Positions 1 through 6,319 of a DNA stretch of 8,196 bases are shown here, piece after piece; position 1 is the first letter of the stretch, and each line of letters starts with the position of its first letter. A program made the translations under genes and the position numbers. This stretch comes from Methanobacterium sp. (GTDB lineage Archaea > Methanobacteriota > Methanobacteria > Methanobacteriales > Methanobacteriaceae), in the NCBI GenBank assembly GCA_020855015.1, contig JAHKLP010000096.1:1-8196 (forward strand), in the 5' to 3' direction. A model generated the notes under the pieces. It ran no database searches and was not told the origin of the DNA. It worked only from the letters and a program-made list of their open reading frames with translations.

Positions 1-539
1 AAAAACGCCAATACCCCTAAAAACCCAGTAATCACTCCAAAAGACATTAATTTCCTATACTTCTCATCAATCAAAAAACTGAAGTAATATAACAAGATAC
101 AAGTAACCAACAAATCCGGAGTAACAACACTAAATGTAACATAGAGCATGAATGGGATTAAAGCCAGCAATATAACAGTTTTTTGACGAATACCAAAATC
201 TAACTTACCCAATATAAGATTAACTGCGTTCAAAGTAAATAAACCAAGAATAACAGCCAGAACCTTCATAACCATAACATTACCGGTATTACCTGGCCAT
301 AAAGATATGAAAGGCATTAAAAGCCAGGAATACAAAGGACTCCAATAACCATTAATAGCATAGGATATATGCCCATTTAAATAATGTTTTGCAATGCTAA
401 TGTAAGCTATTCCATCAGTGTCAATTGTATATTTATATCGTGAAAATAGAATAATTGCCAAAAAAAGGTATAACAATAAAACAAGAATTAAATTCTTCTG
501 GTCTTTAATTCTCTCAATTATCAAGCTATTTTCCCACAT
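1..539 (-). CDS. GT-C-type membrane glycosyltransferase, left tandem copy (C-terminus beyond window)
   Basis: Reading back from the ATG at 537-539, 179 codons stay open to the left edge, so only the N-terminal third is visible. The translation begins MWENSLIIERIKDQKN and is about 85% identical by hand count (152 of 179 residues) to the complete neighbour at 683-2233, with no gap. Visible parts are a short cytoplasmic start, a first membrane helix at about residues 17-33, then a loop with IDTDGIAYISIA, the acidic loop typical of GT-C enzymes (GT39/PMT-like), then further hydrophobic helices and a TPDLL motif near 141. Family knowledge says such proteins move a sugar from a polyprenyl-phosphate carrier to an acceptor on the outer face of the membrane; donor and acceptor here are unknown. 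It keeps an Asp-x-Asp at residues 40-42 where the neighbour has Tyr-Pro-Asp. A likely own promoter lies at 593-611. Whether the C-terminus is intact cannot be seen. Confidence 0.85.
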   Translation of the reverse strand, partial: MWENSLIIERIKDQKNLILVLLLYLFLAIILFSRYKYTIDTDGIAYISIAKHYLNGHISYAINGYWSPLYSWLLMPFISLWPGNTGNVMVMKVLAVILGLFTLNAVNLILGKLDFGIRQKTVILLALIPFMLYVTFSVVTPDLLVTCILLYYFSFLIDEKYRKLMSFGVITGFLGVLAF

Positions 540-606
540 ATAAACATCCTATTTCCAACCAATAAGAATAGATTAATTTAAAATATTCAATCAACATATA
601 AAAAGG
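1..606. repeat. Left copy of a tandem duplication (partner 1695-2300)
   Basis: Positions 1-606 match 1695-2300 at a constant offset of 1694 bp. I found no insertion or deletion in the stretch. Similarity covers the N-terminal coding part of the glycosyltransferase and the whole upstream region with its promoter. After a 3-bp length difference just past 611 the alignment weakens quickly. The left limit is the window edge, so the true repeat is longer. Differences are scattered point changes, so the duplication is not brand new. Confidence 0.9.
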
Positions 607-611
607 TTTAG
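593..611 (-). promoter_or_regulatory. Archaeal promoter (BRE plus TATA) of the left glycosyltransferase copy
   Basis: On the minus strand the stretch reads CTAAACC followed by TTTTTATATGTT, a good fit to an archaeal BRE plus TATA box. The expected start of transcription, about 25 bp downstream, would leave a short leader before the ATG at 539. The same element is kept unchanged at 2287-2305 in front of the right copy. A weak Shine-Dalgarno-like AGGATG sits five bases before the ATG. The call is by motif only. Confidence 0.55.
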
Positions 612-650
612 TCTATATCTCATGAACTACAAGCGAGAAAGTCTATGATT
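612..650 (+). pseudogene. Probable remnant of the aminotransferase 5' end at the duplication junction
   Basis: Beyond the duplicated promoter, the left copy shows an ATG at 622-624 preceded by ATCTC, just as the real aminotransferase start at 2313 is. The following bases (AGAAAG, TCTA and TGAT in the same order) resemble the first codons of that gene with small gaps. The frame closes with TGA after eight codons, and the GTGATC ribosome site of the real gene is broken to CTATATC. I read this as a decayed tip of the neighbouring gene carried along in a tandem duplication. The stretch is short and the match imperfect, so chance similarity past the ATG cannot be excluded. Confidence 0.4.
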
Positions 651-682
651 CCATTCATGAAAACTGATTATAGGTTTGATAA

Positions 683-2233
683 TCACTTTTTTATCCGATA
701 TACTACCAAATATTCATCCTGATATACAATATCTCCCAAATTATCATGGTGGGGTTTACCCCACACAAAATAATAATCAATCCTATAACGTTTTAATGTA
801 TCCTTTAATTCAGCACCAGACTGATTTTTAGTAACACCATAATATTTGCCATCCAAATAATAACAATAATAGTCCACTCGATACCATAAATAATTAGAAG
901 CTATATTACCCCTTATTCCTTGTGATTTTAAATCCACACTCTTATCGTATATCCTAAAAAAAGTATCATCAAGATAACTCAAAGGCATCATGGGATAAAA
1001 AAAGAGTAAAAATACCAGTAAAATTGAAATCAATTTATAAAAATTAGGTTGGATAATATTTTCCTCAAAAAGCATGTTTAAAGAATAAAAACCCAATAAA
1101 AAGGACAACACTAAAACAAACGATATATATCTGGCTAAGATTACTATAAAGATATATCCCACAGTATAGATGATCATAGTTCCTAGAAATAAGAGGATAT
1201 TATTCCTTACCAATTTTCTACCCGATTTCAAAAATAAAGATAAAGAGAGAATAATTGCAACAATAGGAATAAACATACTTAAACCTGATATAAAGAATAT
1301 TTTACGGATATTGTCTAAAATAATTATTATTTGATGGAAAAAAGCCTGAGGAGATTCCAATGGACCCCATTTTTCAACTTCAAAATAACTAGGATCCTCC
1401 CATGAACTAACCGCAAACTCATTAGGCGGCGTTAAAATCTGGTTATCCGTTATCTGACCATTGGATTCCGGGCCAATAATCGCATAATTATAAGATCCAG
1501 CAGTCCCCAGAGTAACTTCCCCATATTTTTCACTGATAATACCAGCCCAGAGACCACTGATAACTAAAAAAATGGAAAGACCTAATAAAAGATTCTTCTT
1601 AATAACAGGCCTATCCTCAGGGAAATTCTTCATAAAAAAAAGATTAACTAAAACAAAATGAACCAAGAAAAAATAAAAACAATAACTCTTAGCTAAAAAT
1701 GCCAAAGCCCCCAAAAACCCAATAATCACTCCAAAAGACGTTAATTTCCTATACTTCTCATCAATCAAAAAACTGAAGTAATATAACAAGATACAAGTAA
1801 CCAACAAATCTGGAGTAACAAAATTAAAAGTCAAATAGAGCATAAAAGGAATTGAAGCCAATAATATAATTGTTTTTTGACGAATACCAAAACTTAACTT
1901 ATCCAAAACAAGATTAACTGCGTTTAAAGTAAATAAACCAAGAATAACAGCCAGAACCTTGGTAACCATAAGATTACCAACATTACCAGGCCATAAAACA
2001 AGAAATGGCATTAAAAGCCATGAATACAAAGGACTCCAATAACCATTAATAGCATAAGAAATACGTCCATTCAAATAATGTTGTGCAATACTAATGTAGG
2101 CTATTACATCAGGATAAATTACATATTTATAATGTGAAAATAGAATAATTGCCAAAAAAGTGTATAACACCAAAACAAGAATTAAATTTTTCTGCTCTTT
2201 AATTTTCTCAATTATCAAGCTATTTTCCCACAT
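683..2233 (-). CDS. GT-C-type (GT39/PMT-like) membrane glycosyltransferase, right tandem copy
   Basis: This is a complete 516-residue polytopic membrane protein. Hydrophobic helices lie at roughly 17-33, 66-82, 91-110, 121-136, 142-158, 166-200, 213-232, 312-336, 345-390 and 400-418. A hydrophilic loop spans 233-300, and a soluble, Tyr-rich C-terminal domain spans about 420-516. The first outer loop carries YPDVIAYISIA (Asp42) and a second conserved spot is TPDLL (Asp142); both are usual places for acidic residues in GT-C glycosyltransferases. Family members take sugars from a lipid-phosphate carrier and attach them to protein or glycan outside the membrane. In a methanogen this would suit surface glycoprotein or envelope glycan decoration, which is inference. 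It is followed in the same direction, after 143 bp, by a closely related copy. A BRE/TATA at 2287-2305 and a weak AGGATG ribosome site precede the ATG. The gene is clearly AT-richer than the genes to its right. Substrate is unknown; the broad family is fairly sure, the exact CAZy family is not. Confidence 0.8.
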   Translation of the reverse strand: MWENSLIIEKIKEQKNLILVLVLYTFLAIILFSHYKYVIYPDVIAYISIAQHYLNGRISYAINGYWSPLYSWLLMPFLVLWPGNVGNLMVTKVLAVILGLFTLNAVNLVLDKLSFGIRQKTIILLASIPFMLYLTFNFVTPDLLVTCILLYYFSFLIDEKYRKLTSFGVIIGFLGALAFLAKSYCFYFFLVHFVLVNLFFMKNFPEDRPVIKKNLLLGLSIFLVISGLWAGIISEKYGEVTLGTAGSYNYAIIGPESNGQITDNQILTPPNEFAVSSWEDPSYFEVEKWGPLESPQAFFHQIIIILDNIRKIFFISGLSMFIPIVAIILSLSLFLKSGRKLVRNNILLFLGTMIIYTVGYIFIVILARYISFVLVLSFLLGFYSLNMLFEENIIQPNFYKLISILLVFLLFFYPMMPLSYLDDTFFRIYDKSVDLKSQGIRGNIASNYLWYRVDYYCYYLDGKYYGVTKNQSGAELKDTLKRYRIDYYFVWGKPHHDNLGDIVYQDEYLVVYRIKK

Positions 2234-2300
2234 ATAAACATCCTATTTACAACCAATTAGAATGGATTAATTTAAAATATTCAATTAACATATAAAAAGG
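1695..2300. repeat. Right copy of the tandem duplication (partner 1-606)
   Basis: This is the second copy of the unit described at 1-606. It holds the first 179 codons of the complete glycosyltransferase and the full divergent promoter region next to the aminotransferase. The partner beyond position 1 is not in the window, so the full repeat probably includes the rest of the gene as well. Confidence 0.9.
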
Positions 2301-2305
2301 TTTAG
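2287..2305 (-). promoter_or_regulatory. Archaeal promoter (BRE plus TATA) of the right glycosyltransferase copy
   Basis: The minus strand reads CTAAACC then TTTTTATATGTT, the same as in front of the left copy. It sits about 55 bp upstream of the ATG at 2233, giving an expected leader of around 30 nt. The whole divergent spacer (2234-2312) is only 79 bp, so this promoter must overlap or abut the control region of the aminotransferase. A weaker plus-strand TATA candidate for that gene is TTTAAAATAT at 2271-2280. Confidence 0.55.
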
Positions 2306-2310
2306 TGATC
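2305..2310 (+). promoter_or_regulatory. Ribosome binding site of the aminotransferase
   Basis: GTGATC, two bases before the ATG at 2313, matches the GGTGATC part of the sequence complementary to the archaeal 16S rRNA 3' end. It supports the ATG at 2313 as the start. The equivalent place in the duplicated upstream copy (about 612-619) has lost this match. Confidence 0.5.
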
Positions 2311-2312
2311 TC

Positions 2313-3425
2313 ATGAAACCAGCAGAAAGAGTTAAGTCTATTGATCTATCTGGTATAAGGAAGATGTTTGATATGGTGGGAGAAAACTCCATCAACCTGG
2401 CATTGGGAGAGCCAGACTTTGACACCCCACCACATATCCGTGAGGCAGTTAAAGAAGCCCTTGATGAAGGTTTCACCCATTACACAGGTAACATGGGGAT
2501 CATTGAACTGCGCGAGGCCTTATCCCATAAATTGAAAAATGAAAATCATATCGAAACCTCTCCTGAATCAATAATTGTTACTACTGGTGCCAGTGGAGCA
2601 TTATATTCCAGTACCAATGCACTGATAGAGGAAGGGGATGAAGTTATAATTCCTGATCCTGGCTTTGTAGCTTATGATGCCTGTGTGAAAATATCGGGGG
2701 GAAAATCAGTCCCAGCTCATCTTAAGGATGAAAATGATTTCAGACTACTACCTGAAGACTTGCTTGAACTGGTAACACCACGTACTAAGGCTATTATAAT
2801 GAATTCACCGGGCAACCCCACGGGTGGTGTACTAGAAAAGGATGATATTAAGGGTTTGGCTGATATTGCAGATGATCATAACATTATCCTTATTTCTGAT
2901 GAGATCTATGAAAAGATCATTTATGGGAAGAAACATTACAGTCCAGCTCGTTACTCAGATAATGTCATTACAATTAATGGGTTCTCCAAGACCTATGCCA
3001 TGACTGGTTTTAGAATCGGATATCTGGCTGCCCCACCGGAATTAACTGAGGATATTTTAAAGGTTCACCAGTACACTGTTACTTGTGCCACATCACTATC
3101 CCAGAAAGCAGGTCTGGCCGCCCTCGAAGGCCCCCAGGATGAAGTAAGAGAAATGGTTTGTGAATTTGAAAGAAGAAGAGATCTGGTGGTGGAAAGACTG
3201 CATGGGATGGGTATCAAGTGCAATCAACCTAAGGGAGCATTCTATGTCTTCCCCTCCATTGAGAATCCAGAGAGATTGGTAGAAGAAGCTCTAAAAAAGG
3301 ATGTGGTACTGGTTCCTGGTAATTCATTTGGTAAATACGGTGAAGGGCATTTCAGAATTTCTTATGCTGCCTCATACCATGATTTGGAGGAGTCTATGGA
3401 TCGCCTGGAATCTCTGGATTTATAG
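2313..3425 (+). CDS. PLP-dependent class I aminotransferase, aspartate aminotransferase (AspC/MJ0001-like) type
   Basis: The 370-residue product is a complete fold-type I aminotransferase of the Ib kind. It transfers an amino group between an amino acid and a 2-oxoacid, probably aspartate/2-oxoglutarate, in the cytoplasm. Visible hallmarks: GEPDFDTP at 32-39 near the N-terminus; Tyr57 in THYT; the cofactor phosphate loop TTGASGA at 90-96; Asn168 in SPGNPTGG; Asp196 and Tyr199 in SDEIYE, which contact the cofactor ring; the PLP-binding Lys226 in NGFSKTYAMTGFRIGY; and Arg348 in FRISYA, the usual carboxylate-binding arginine. Nothing is missing or truncated. The stretch from the lysine onward resembles AspC-like enzymes of methanogens as I remember them. 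It is divergent from the glycosyltransferase with a 79-bp shared spacer, and no gene with an obvious functional link adjoins it. Related enzymes accept aromatic amino acids or alanine, so the substrate is not settled and I give no gene symbol. Confidence 0.9.
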   Translation: MKPAERVKSIDLSGIRKMFDMVGENSINLALGEPDFDTPPHIREAVKEALDEGFTHYTGNMGIIELREALSHKLKNENHIETSPESIIVTTGASGALYSSTNALIEEGDEVIIPDPGFVAYDACVKISGGKSVPAHLKDENDFRLLPEDLLELVTPRTKAIIMNSPGNPTGGVLEKDDIKGLADIADDHNIILISDEIYEKIIYGKKHYSPARYSDNVITINGFSKTYAMTGFRIGYLAAPPELTEDILKVHQYTVTCATSLSQKAGLAALEGPQDEVREMVCEFERRRDLVVERLHGMGIKCNQPKGAFYVFPSIENPERLVEEALKKDVVLVPGNSFGKYGEGHFRISYAASYHDLEESMDRLESLDL

Positions 3426-3490
3426 AATCATGGCGTTCCATCATCCCAATCCCCCTTAACATAGATATCCCAATCACCAATTCATCCATT

Positions 3491-3497
3491 ATTTTTC
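3491..3497 (+). terminator. Possible oligo-T transcription stop after the aminotransferase
   Basis: A short T-run (ATTTTTC) lies about 65 bp after the stop codon, with more T-rich sequence to 3506. Archaeal RNA polymerase often stops at such runs without a hairpin. No stable stem is visible nearby. Placement is a guess from composition. Confidence 0.25.
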
Positions 3498-3532
3498 TTA
3501 AATTTTCATCCCCCTATCACATATTAGATGAA

Positions 3533-3584
3533 CCTAACATTTTATTTCATCCATTAGGGACTCCTAACTCTTTTATTATAGGGA
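3533..3584 (+). repeat. Imperfect direct repeat upstream of the ATPase promoter, possible operator
   Basis: Two units each begin with CCTAAC (3533-3538 and 3563-3568), continue with TTTTATT (3540-3546 and 3571-3577) and end with TAGGGA (3555-3560 and 3579-3584). The two CCTAAC blocks start exactly 30 bp apart, close to three helical turns. The second unit touches the BRE of the ATPase promoter. The position would suit a regulator binding site; no regulator gene is seen nearby. Confidence 0.4.
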
Positions 3585-3598
3585 AAAAGATATATATG
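3583..3598 (+). promoter_or_regulatory. Archaeal promoter of the P-type ATPase gene
   Basis: GAAAAAGA followed by TATATATG is a very good BRE plus TATA pair. Transcription would be expected to start near 3620, leaving a leader of about 40 nt that contains the strong ribosome site at 3649-3654. A direct repeat lies immediately upstream and overlaps the first two bases. Confidence 0.65.
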
Positions 3599-3648
3599 CT
3601 CCTTTTCATATCTAAATAAACCTAAAGATGAATGATTCTCACCAGCTA

Positions 3649-3654
3649 GGAGGT
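3649..3654 (+). promoter_or_regulatory. Strong Shine-Dalgarno site that fixes a TTG start
   Basis: GGAGGT lies seven bases before TTG at 3662-3664. In the same frame an upstream ATG at 3632 is closed by TAG at 3647-3649, and the next in-frame ATG is codon 50, already in the first membrane helix. The TTG is therefore the only start that fits. Confidence 0.8.
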
Positions 3655-3661
3655 ACTGTAT

Positions 3662-6217
3662 TTGGCAGATGAATTTGATCTCGAGAATGTTAGGGGACTT
3701 TCCCAGGAAGAAGTTTCAAATAAAATTAAAAAAGAAGGATACAACGAACTTCCCTCAGCTGATAAAAGATCAGTTTTCAACATAGTTCTGGAAGTTATCC
3801 GTGAACCTATGTTCCTTCTTTTGATTGCTTGTGGCACGATTTACATGTTTCTGGGAGATCTCCAGGAAGCAGTCATGCTCCTGGGTTTTGTTTTCGTGAT
3901 TATGGGAATTACTTTCTACCAGGAACGTAAAACTGAACGCACCCTGGAGGCCCTGCGAGACCTTTCCAGTCCCAGGGCCCTGGTTATACGCGACGGGAAG
4001 CAAATGCGTATTGCCGGTAGAGATGTGGTTACTGATGATATTATAATGCTCAAGGAGGGTGACCGGGTGCCTGCCGATGGAGTGCTACTATCCTGCAGCA
4101 ATCTCCTTATAAATGAATCCCTCCTCACCGGGGAGTCTGTTCCAGTGCGTAAAGTCCAATGTGGCGGAGTTATGGATATGCATCCCCCTGGTGGGGATGG
4201 TCTTCCCTCAGTCTACTCTGGAACTCTGGTAGTGCAGGGTCAGGGTGTGGCACAGATCACATCCACCGGCCTGGACACAGAAATGGGCCGTATTGGGAAA
4301 CGCCTCCAGACCCTGGAAACAGAGGACACATCATTAAAAAAGGAAACTCGTACCCTGGTACGGAACTTTGCACTGGTAGGTGTTGCCCTGTGTGCTGCGG
4401 TAGTTGTGATCTACGGACTAACCCGTCTGGACTGGCTTAACGGTTTCCTGGCCGGTATAACCCTGGCCATGGCCATCATCCCCGAAGAGTTCCCCGTGGT
4501 GTTAACCATTTTTCTGGCATTGGGCGCCTGGAGAATATCCAGAAAAAACGTTCTAACAAGACGTTCACATGCAATTCAGGCTTTAGGGTCAACCACTGTG
4601 CTTTGTGTAGATAAAACAGGGACCTTAACCCTTAACAGGATGTCTGTGGCTAAAATAATGAGTGGAGATAATTTTTTTGATATAGATCCTGAAAAAACTG
4701 ATAATTTGCCTGAGAAATTCCATGAACTTATTGAATTCAGTATCCTGGCCAGCCAGAGAGATCCCTTTGACCCTATGGAGAAATCTCTTAAAAATTTAGG
4801 AGATATAACCCTCACCGATACAGAACATTTGCATGAAGACTGGCAACTGGTGCGTGAGTACCCTCTCTCCCAAGAATTACTGGCCATGTCTCATGTATGG
4901 CAATCTCCAGACGGCGAATATTACGTAATAGCTGCAAAAGGTGCTCCTGAGGCTGTTGCTGATCTTTGTCACATGAATGATGATGAATTAGACCACTTAT
5001 CCCATAACATTTCTTTAATGGCCAGCGAAGGTTTAAGAATTATTGGAGTGGCCAGAGCTCACTTTAAAAAAACAGACCTCCCTGGAGAGCAACACGATTT
5101 TAACTTCCAGTTTCTGGGACTGGTTGGATTTATAGACCCTGTTCGTGAAGAAGTTCCAAAAGCAGTGGAGGAATGTTATCAGGCCGGAATAAGAGTGGTA
5201 ATGATCACTGGAGACTACCCCGGCACAGCAATGAACATAGCCCAAAAAATAGGACTTGAAGAACCAAAAAAAGTTATAACCGGGCCAGAATTGGCAGAAA
5301 TGGATGATTTGGCCCTGAAAGACAGGGTGAAGGATGTTAACATCTTCGCCCGTATGGTGCCAGAGATGAAGTTACGTCTGGTAGAGGCCCTTAAATCCAA
5401 TGGGGAAATTGTTTCAATGACTGGAGATGGAGTTAACGATGCCCCTGCTCTTAAATCAGCCCATATAGGTATCAGTATGGGTGGTAGAGGTACCGATGTG
5501 GCCAGGGAGTCATCATCAATGGTCTTACTGGAAGATGATTTCTCATCCATTGTATCTGCCGTGAAGATGGGCCGCCGCATATATGACAACCTGAAAAAAG
5601 CCAGTGCCTATATCTTCGCAGTGCATGTTCCAATTATAGGGATGTCATTTTTCCCGGTGTTATTCCAATGGCCGCTGGTCCTTTTCCCTGTTCAAATAGT
5701 GTTCATGGAACTTATCATTGACCCCTCCTGTACCGTGGTGTTTGAAGCTGAAGCTGCTGAAAAAAATGTTATGATGAGACCACCCAGAAATCCAGATGAA
5801 GCATTATTTAACAGAGGAACAATTGGGATGAGCATTTTGCAGGGAATAGTTGTTTTCCTCATTGTTTTAGGAGTTTATATCCTCACCCTCGACAGGGGAG
5901 AAGATCTTGCCAGAACCATCAGCTTCACCACCCTCATCATCGCCAACCTGTCATTAATACTTACCAATCGTTCCTGGTCCAACACCATACTCCAGACAAT
6001 CAGATCACCTAATAAGGCACTATGGTGGGTTTTAACTGGTGCGCTGATATTTCTGGGACTGGTGATATATTTCCCACCATTACAGCAACTTTTCAGATTC
6101 TGTCCATTGAATCCCGGCGATATCCTAGTGTGCACAGTAGCCGGTACACTCAGTGTTTTGTGGTTTGAGGTGCTCAAATGGTTAAAAGGATATACAGAAA
6201 TCAGGATACTATCCTAA
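3662..6217 (+). CDS. P2-like P-type cation-transporting ATPase of unresolved ion specificity
   Basis: This 851-residue membrane pump couples ATP hydrolysis to cation movement. In order it shows a cation-ATPase N-terminal region (GLSQEEVSNKIKKEGYNELP, 12-31); helices M1-M2 (about 49-86); the actuator domain with TGES at 156-159; M3-M4 with PEEFP at 274-278; the phosphorylation site DKTGTLT (Asp317); the nucleotide-binding domain with KGAPE at 426-430; the hinge TGDGVNDAPALK at 587-598; and M5-M10 to the end. Length and ten-helix layout agree with P2 pumps such as Ca2+-ATPases. The ion site does not match SERCA: PEGLP is PEEFP, the M5 Asn and Glu appear replaced (FAVHVPIIG, 652-660), and M6 reads ELIIDPSC (683-690) where SERCA has NLVTDG. 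It keeps the M4 Glu275 and M6 Asp687. Automatic annotation would probably call it a calcium pump; I would leave the ion open. Translation starts at TTG with a strong ribosome site, and the gene has its own promoter. A 5-bp hairpin AGGAT-ACT-ATCCT ends just before the stop. Confidence 0.93.
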   Translation: MADEFDLENVRGLSQEEVSNKIKKEGYNELPSADKRSVFNIVLEVIREPMFLLLIACGTIYMFLGDLQEAVMLLGFVFVIMGITFYQERKTERTLEALRDLSSPRALVIRDGKQMRIAGRDVVTDDIIMLKEGDRVPADGVLLSCSNLLINESLLTGESVPVRKVQCGGVMDMHPPGGDGLPSVYSGTLVVQGQGVAQITSTGLDTEMGRIGKRLQTLETEDTSLKKETRTLVRNFALVGVALCAAVVVIYGLTRLDWLNGFLAGITLAMAIIPEEFPVVLTIFLALGAWRISRKNVLTRRSHAIQALGSTTVLCVDKTGTLTLNRMSVAKIMSGDNFFDIDPEKTDNLPEKFHELIEFSILASQRDPFDPMEKSLKNLGDITLTDTEHLHEDWQLVREYPLSQELLAMSHVWQSPDGEYYVIAAKGAPEAVADLCHMNDDELDHLSHNISLMASEGLRIIGVARAHFKKTDLPGEQHDFNFQFLGLVGFIDPVREEVPKAVEECYQAGIRVVMITGDYPGTAMNIAQKIGLEEPKKVITGPELAEMDDLALKDRVKDVNIFARMVPEMKLRLVEALKSNGEIVSMTGDGVNDAPALKSAHIGISMGGRGTDVARESSSMVLLEDDFSSIVSAVKMGRRIYDNLKKASAYIFAVHVPIIGMSFFPVLFQWPLVLFPVQIVFMELIIDPSCTVVFEAEAAEKNVMMRPPRNPDEALFNRGTIGMSILQGIVVFLIVLGVYILTLDRGEDLARTISFTTLIIANLSLILTNRSWSNTILQTIRSPNKALWWVLTGALIFLGLVIYFPPLQQLFRFCPLNPGDILVCTVAGTLSVLWFEVLKWLKGYTEIRILS

Positions 6218-6242
6218 ATACCTCTAAATCCCCCAAACCCAT

Positions 6243-6253
6243 AATTTTTATGC
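6243..6253 (+). promoter_or_regulatory. Possible promoter of the QueG-like gene (or T-run stop of the ATPase gene)
   Basis: AATTTTTATGC, preceded by A/C-rich sequence, resembles a TATA box about 70 bp before the ATG at 6320. The same T-run could equally end transcription of the ATPase gene, 26 bp after its stop codon. The 102-bp gap between the two genes suggests a separate transcript, but the motif is weak. Confidence 0.25.
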
Positions 6254-6319
6254 ATCCTCTACACAATATTTGAATGTCAGGAATGAAATACAGGAAAAAT
6301 CATAAGATAAACTAGATCT

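Noticed and set aside
540..682. Possible small gene, small RNA or insertion-sequence remnant between the two glycosyltransferase copies
   Set aside because: The first 70 bp are the duplicated promoter region, and the rest holds no long frame, inverted-repeat ends or transposase trace. A duplication junction is the simpler explanation.
3426..3446. ATGG-CGTT-CCAT hairpin just after the aminotransferase stop codon, as a terminator
   Set aside because: The stem is only 4 bp and does not extend, and no T-run follows directly.
4159..4440. A 93-codon plus-strand frame inside the ATPase gene, and several minus-strand frames of 60-124 codons across 3646-6177
   Set aside because: All overlap the well-supported ATPase in other frames, have no ribosome site or recognisable motif, and look like shadows of the real gene.
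6203..6215. AGGAT-ACT-ATCCT hairpin at the end of the ATPase gene
   Set aside because: It is short, lies inside the last codons, and is not followed by a T-run. Archaeal termination does not need hairpins, so it is mentioned only in the gene entry.
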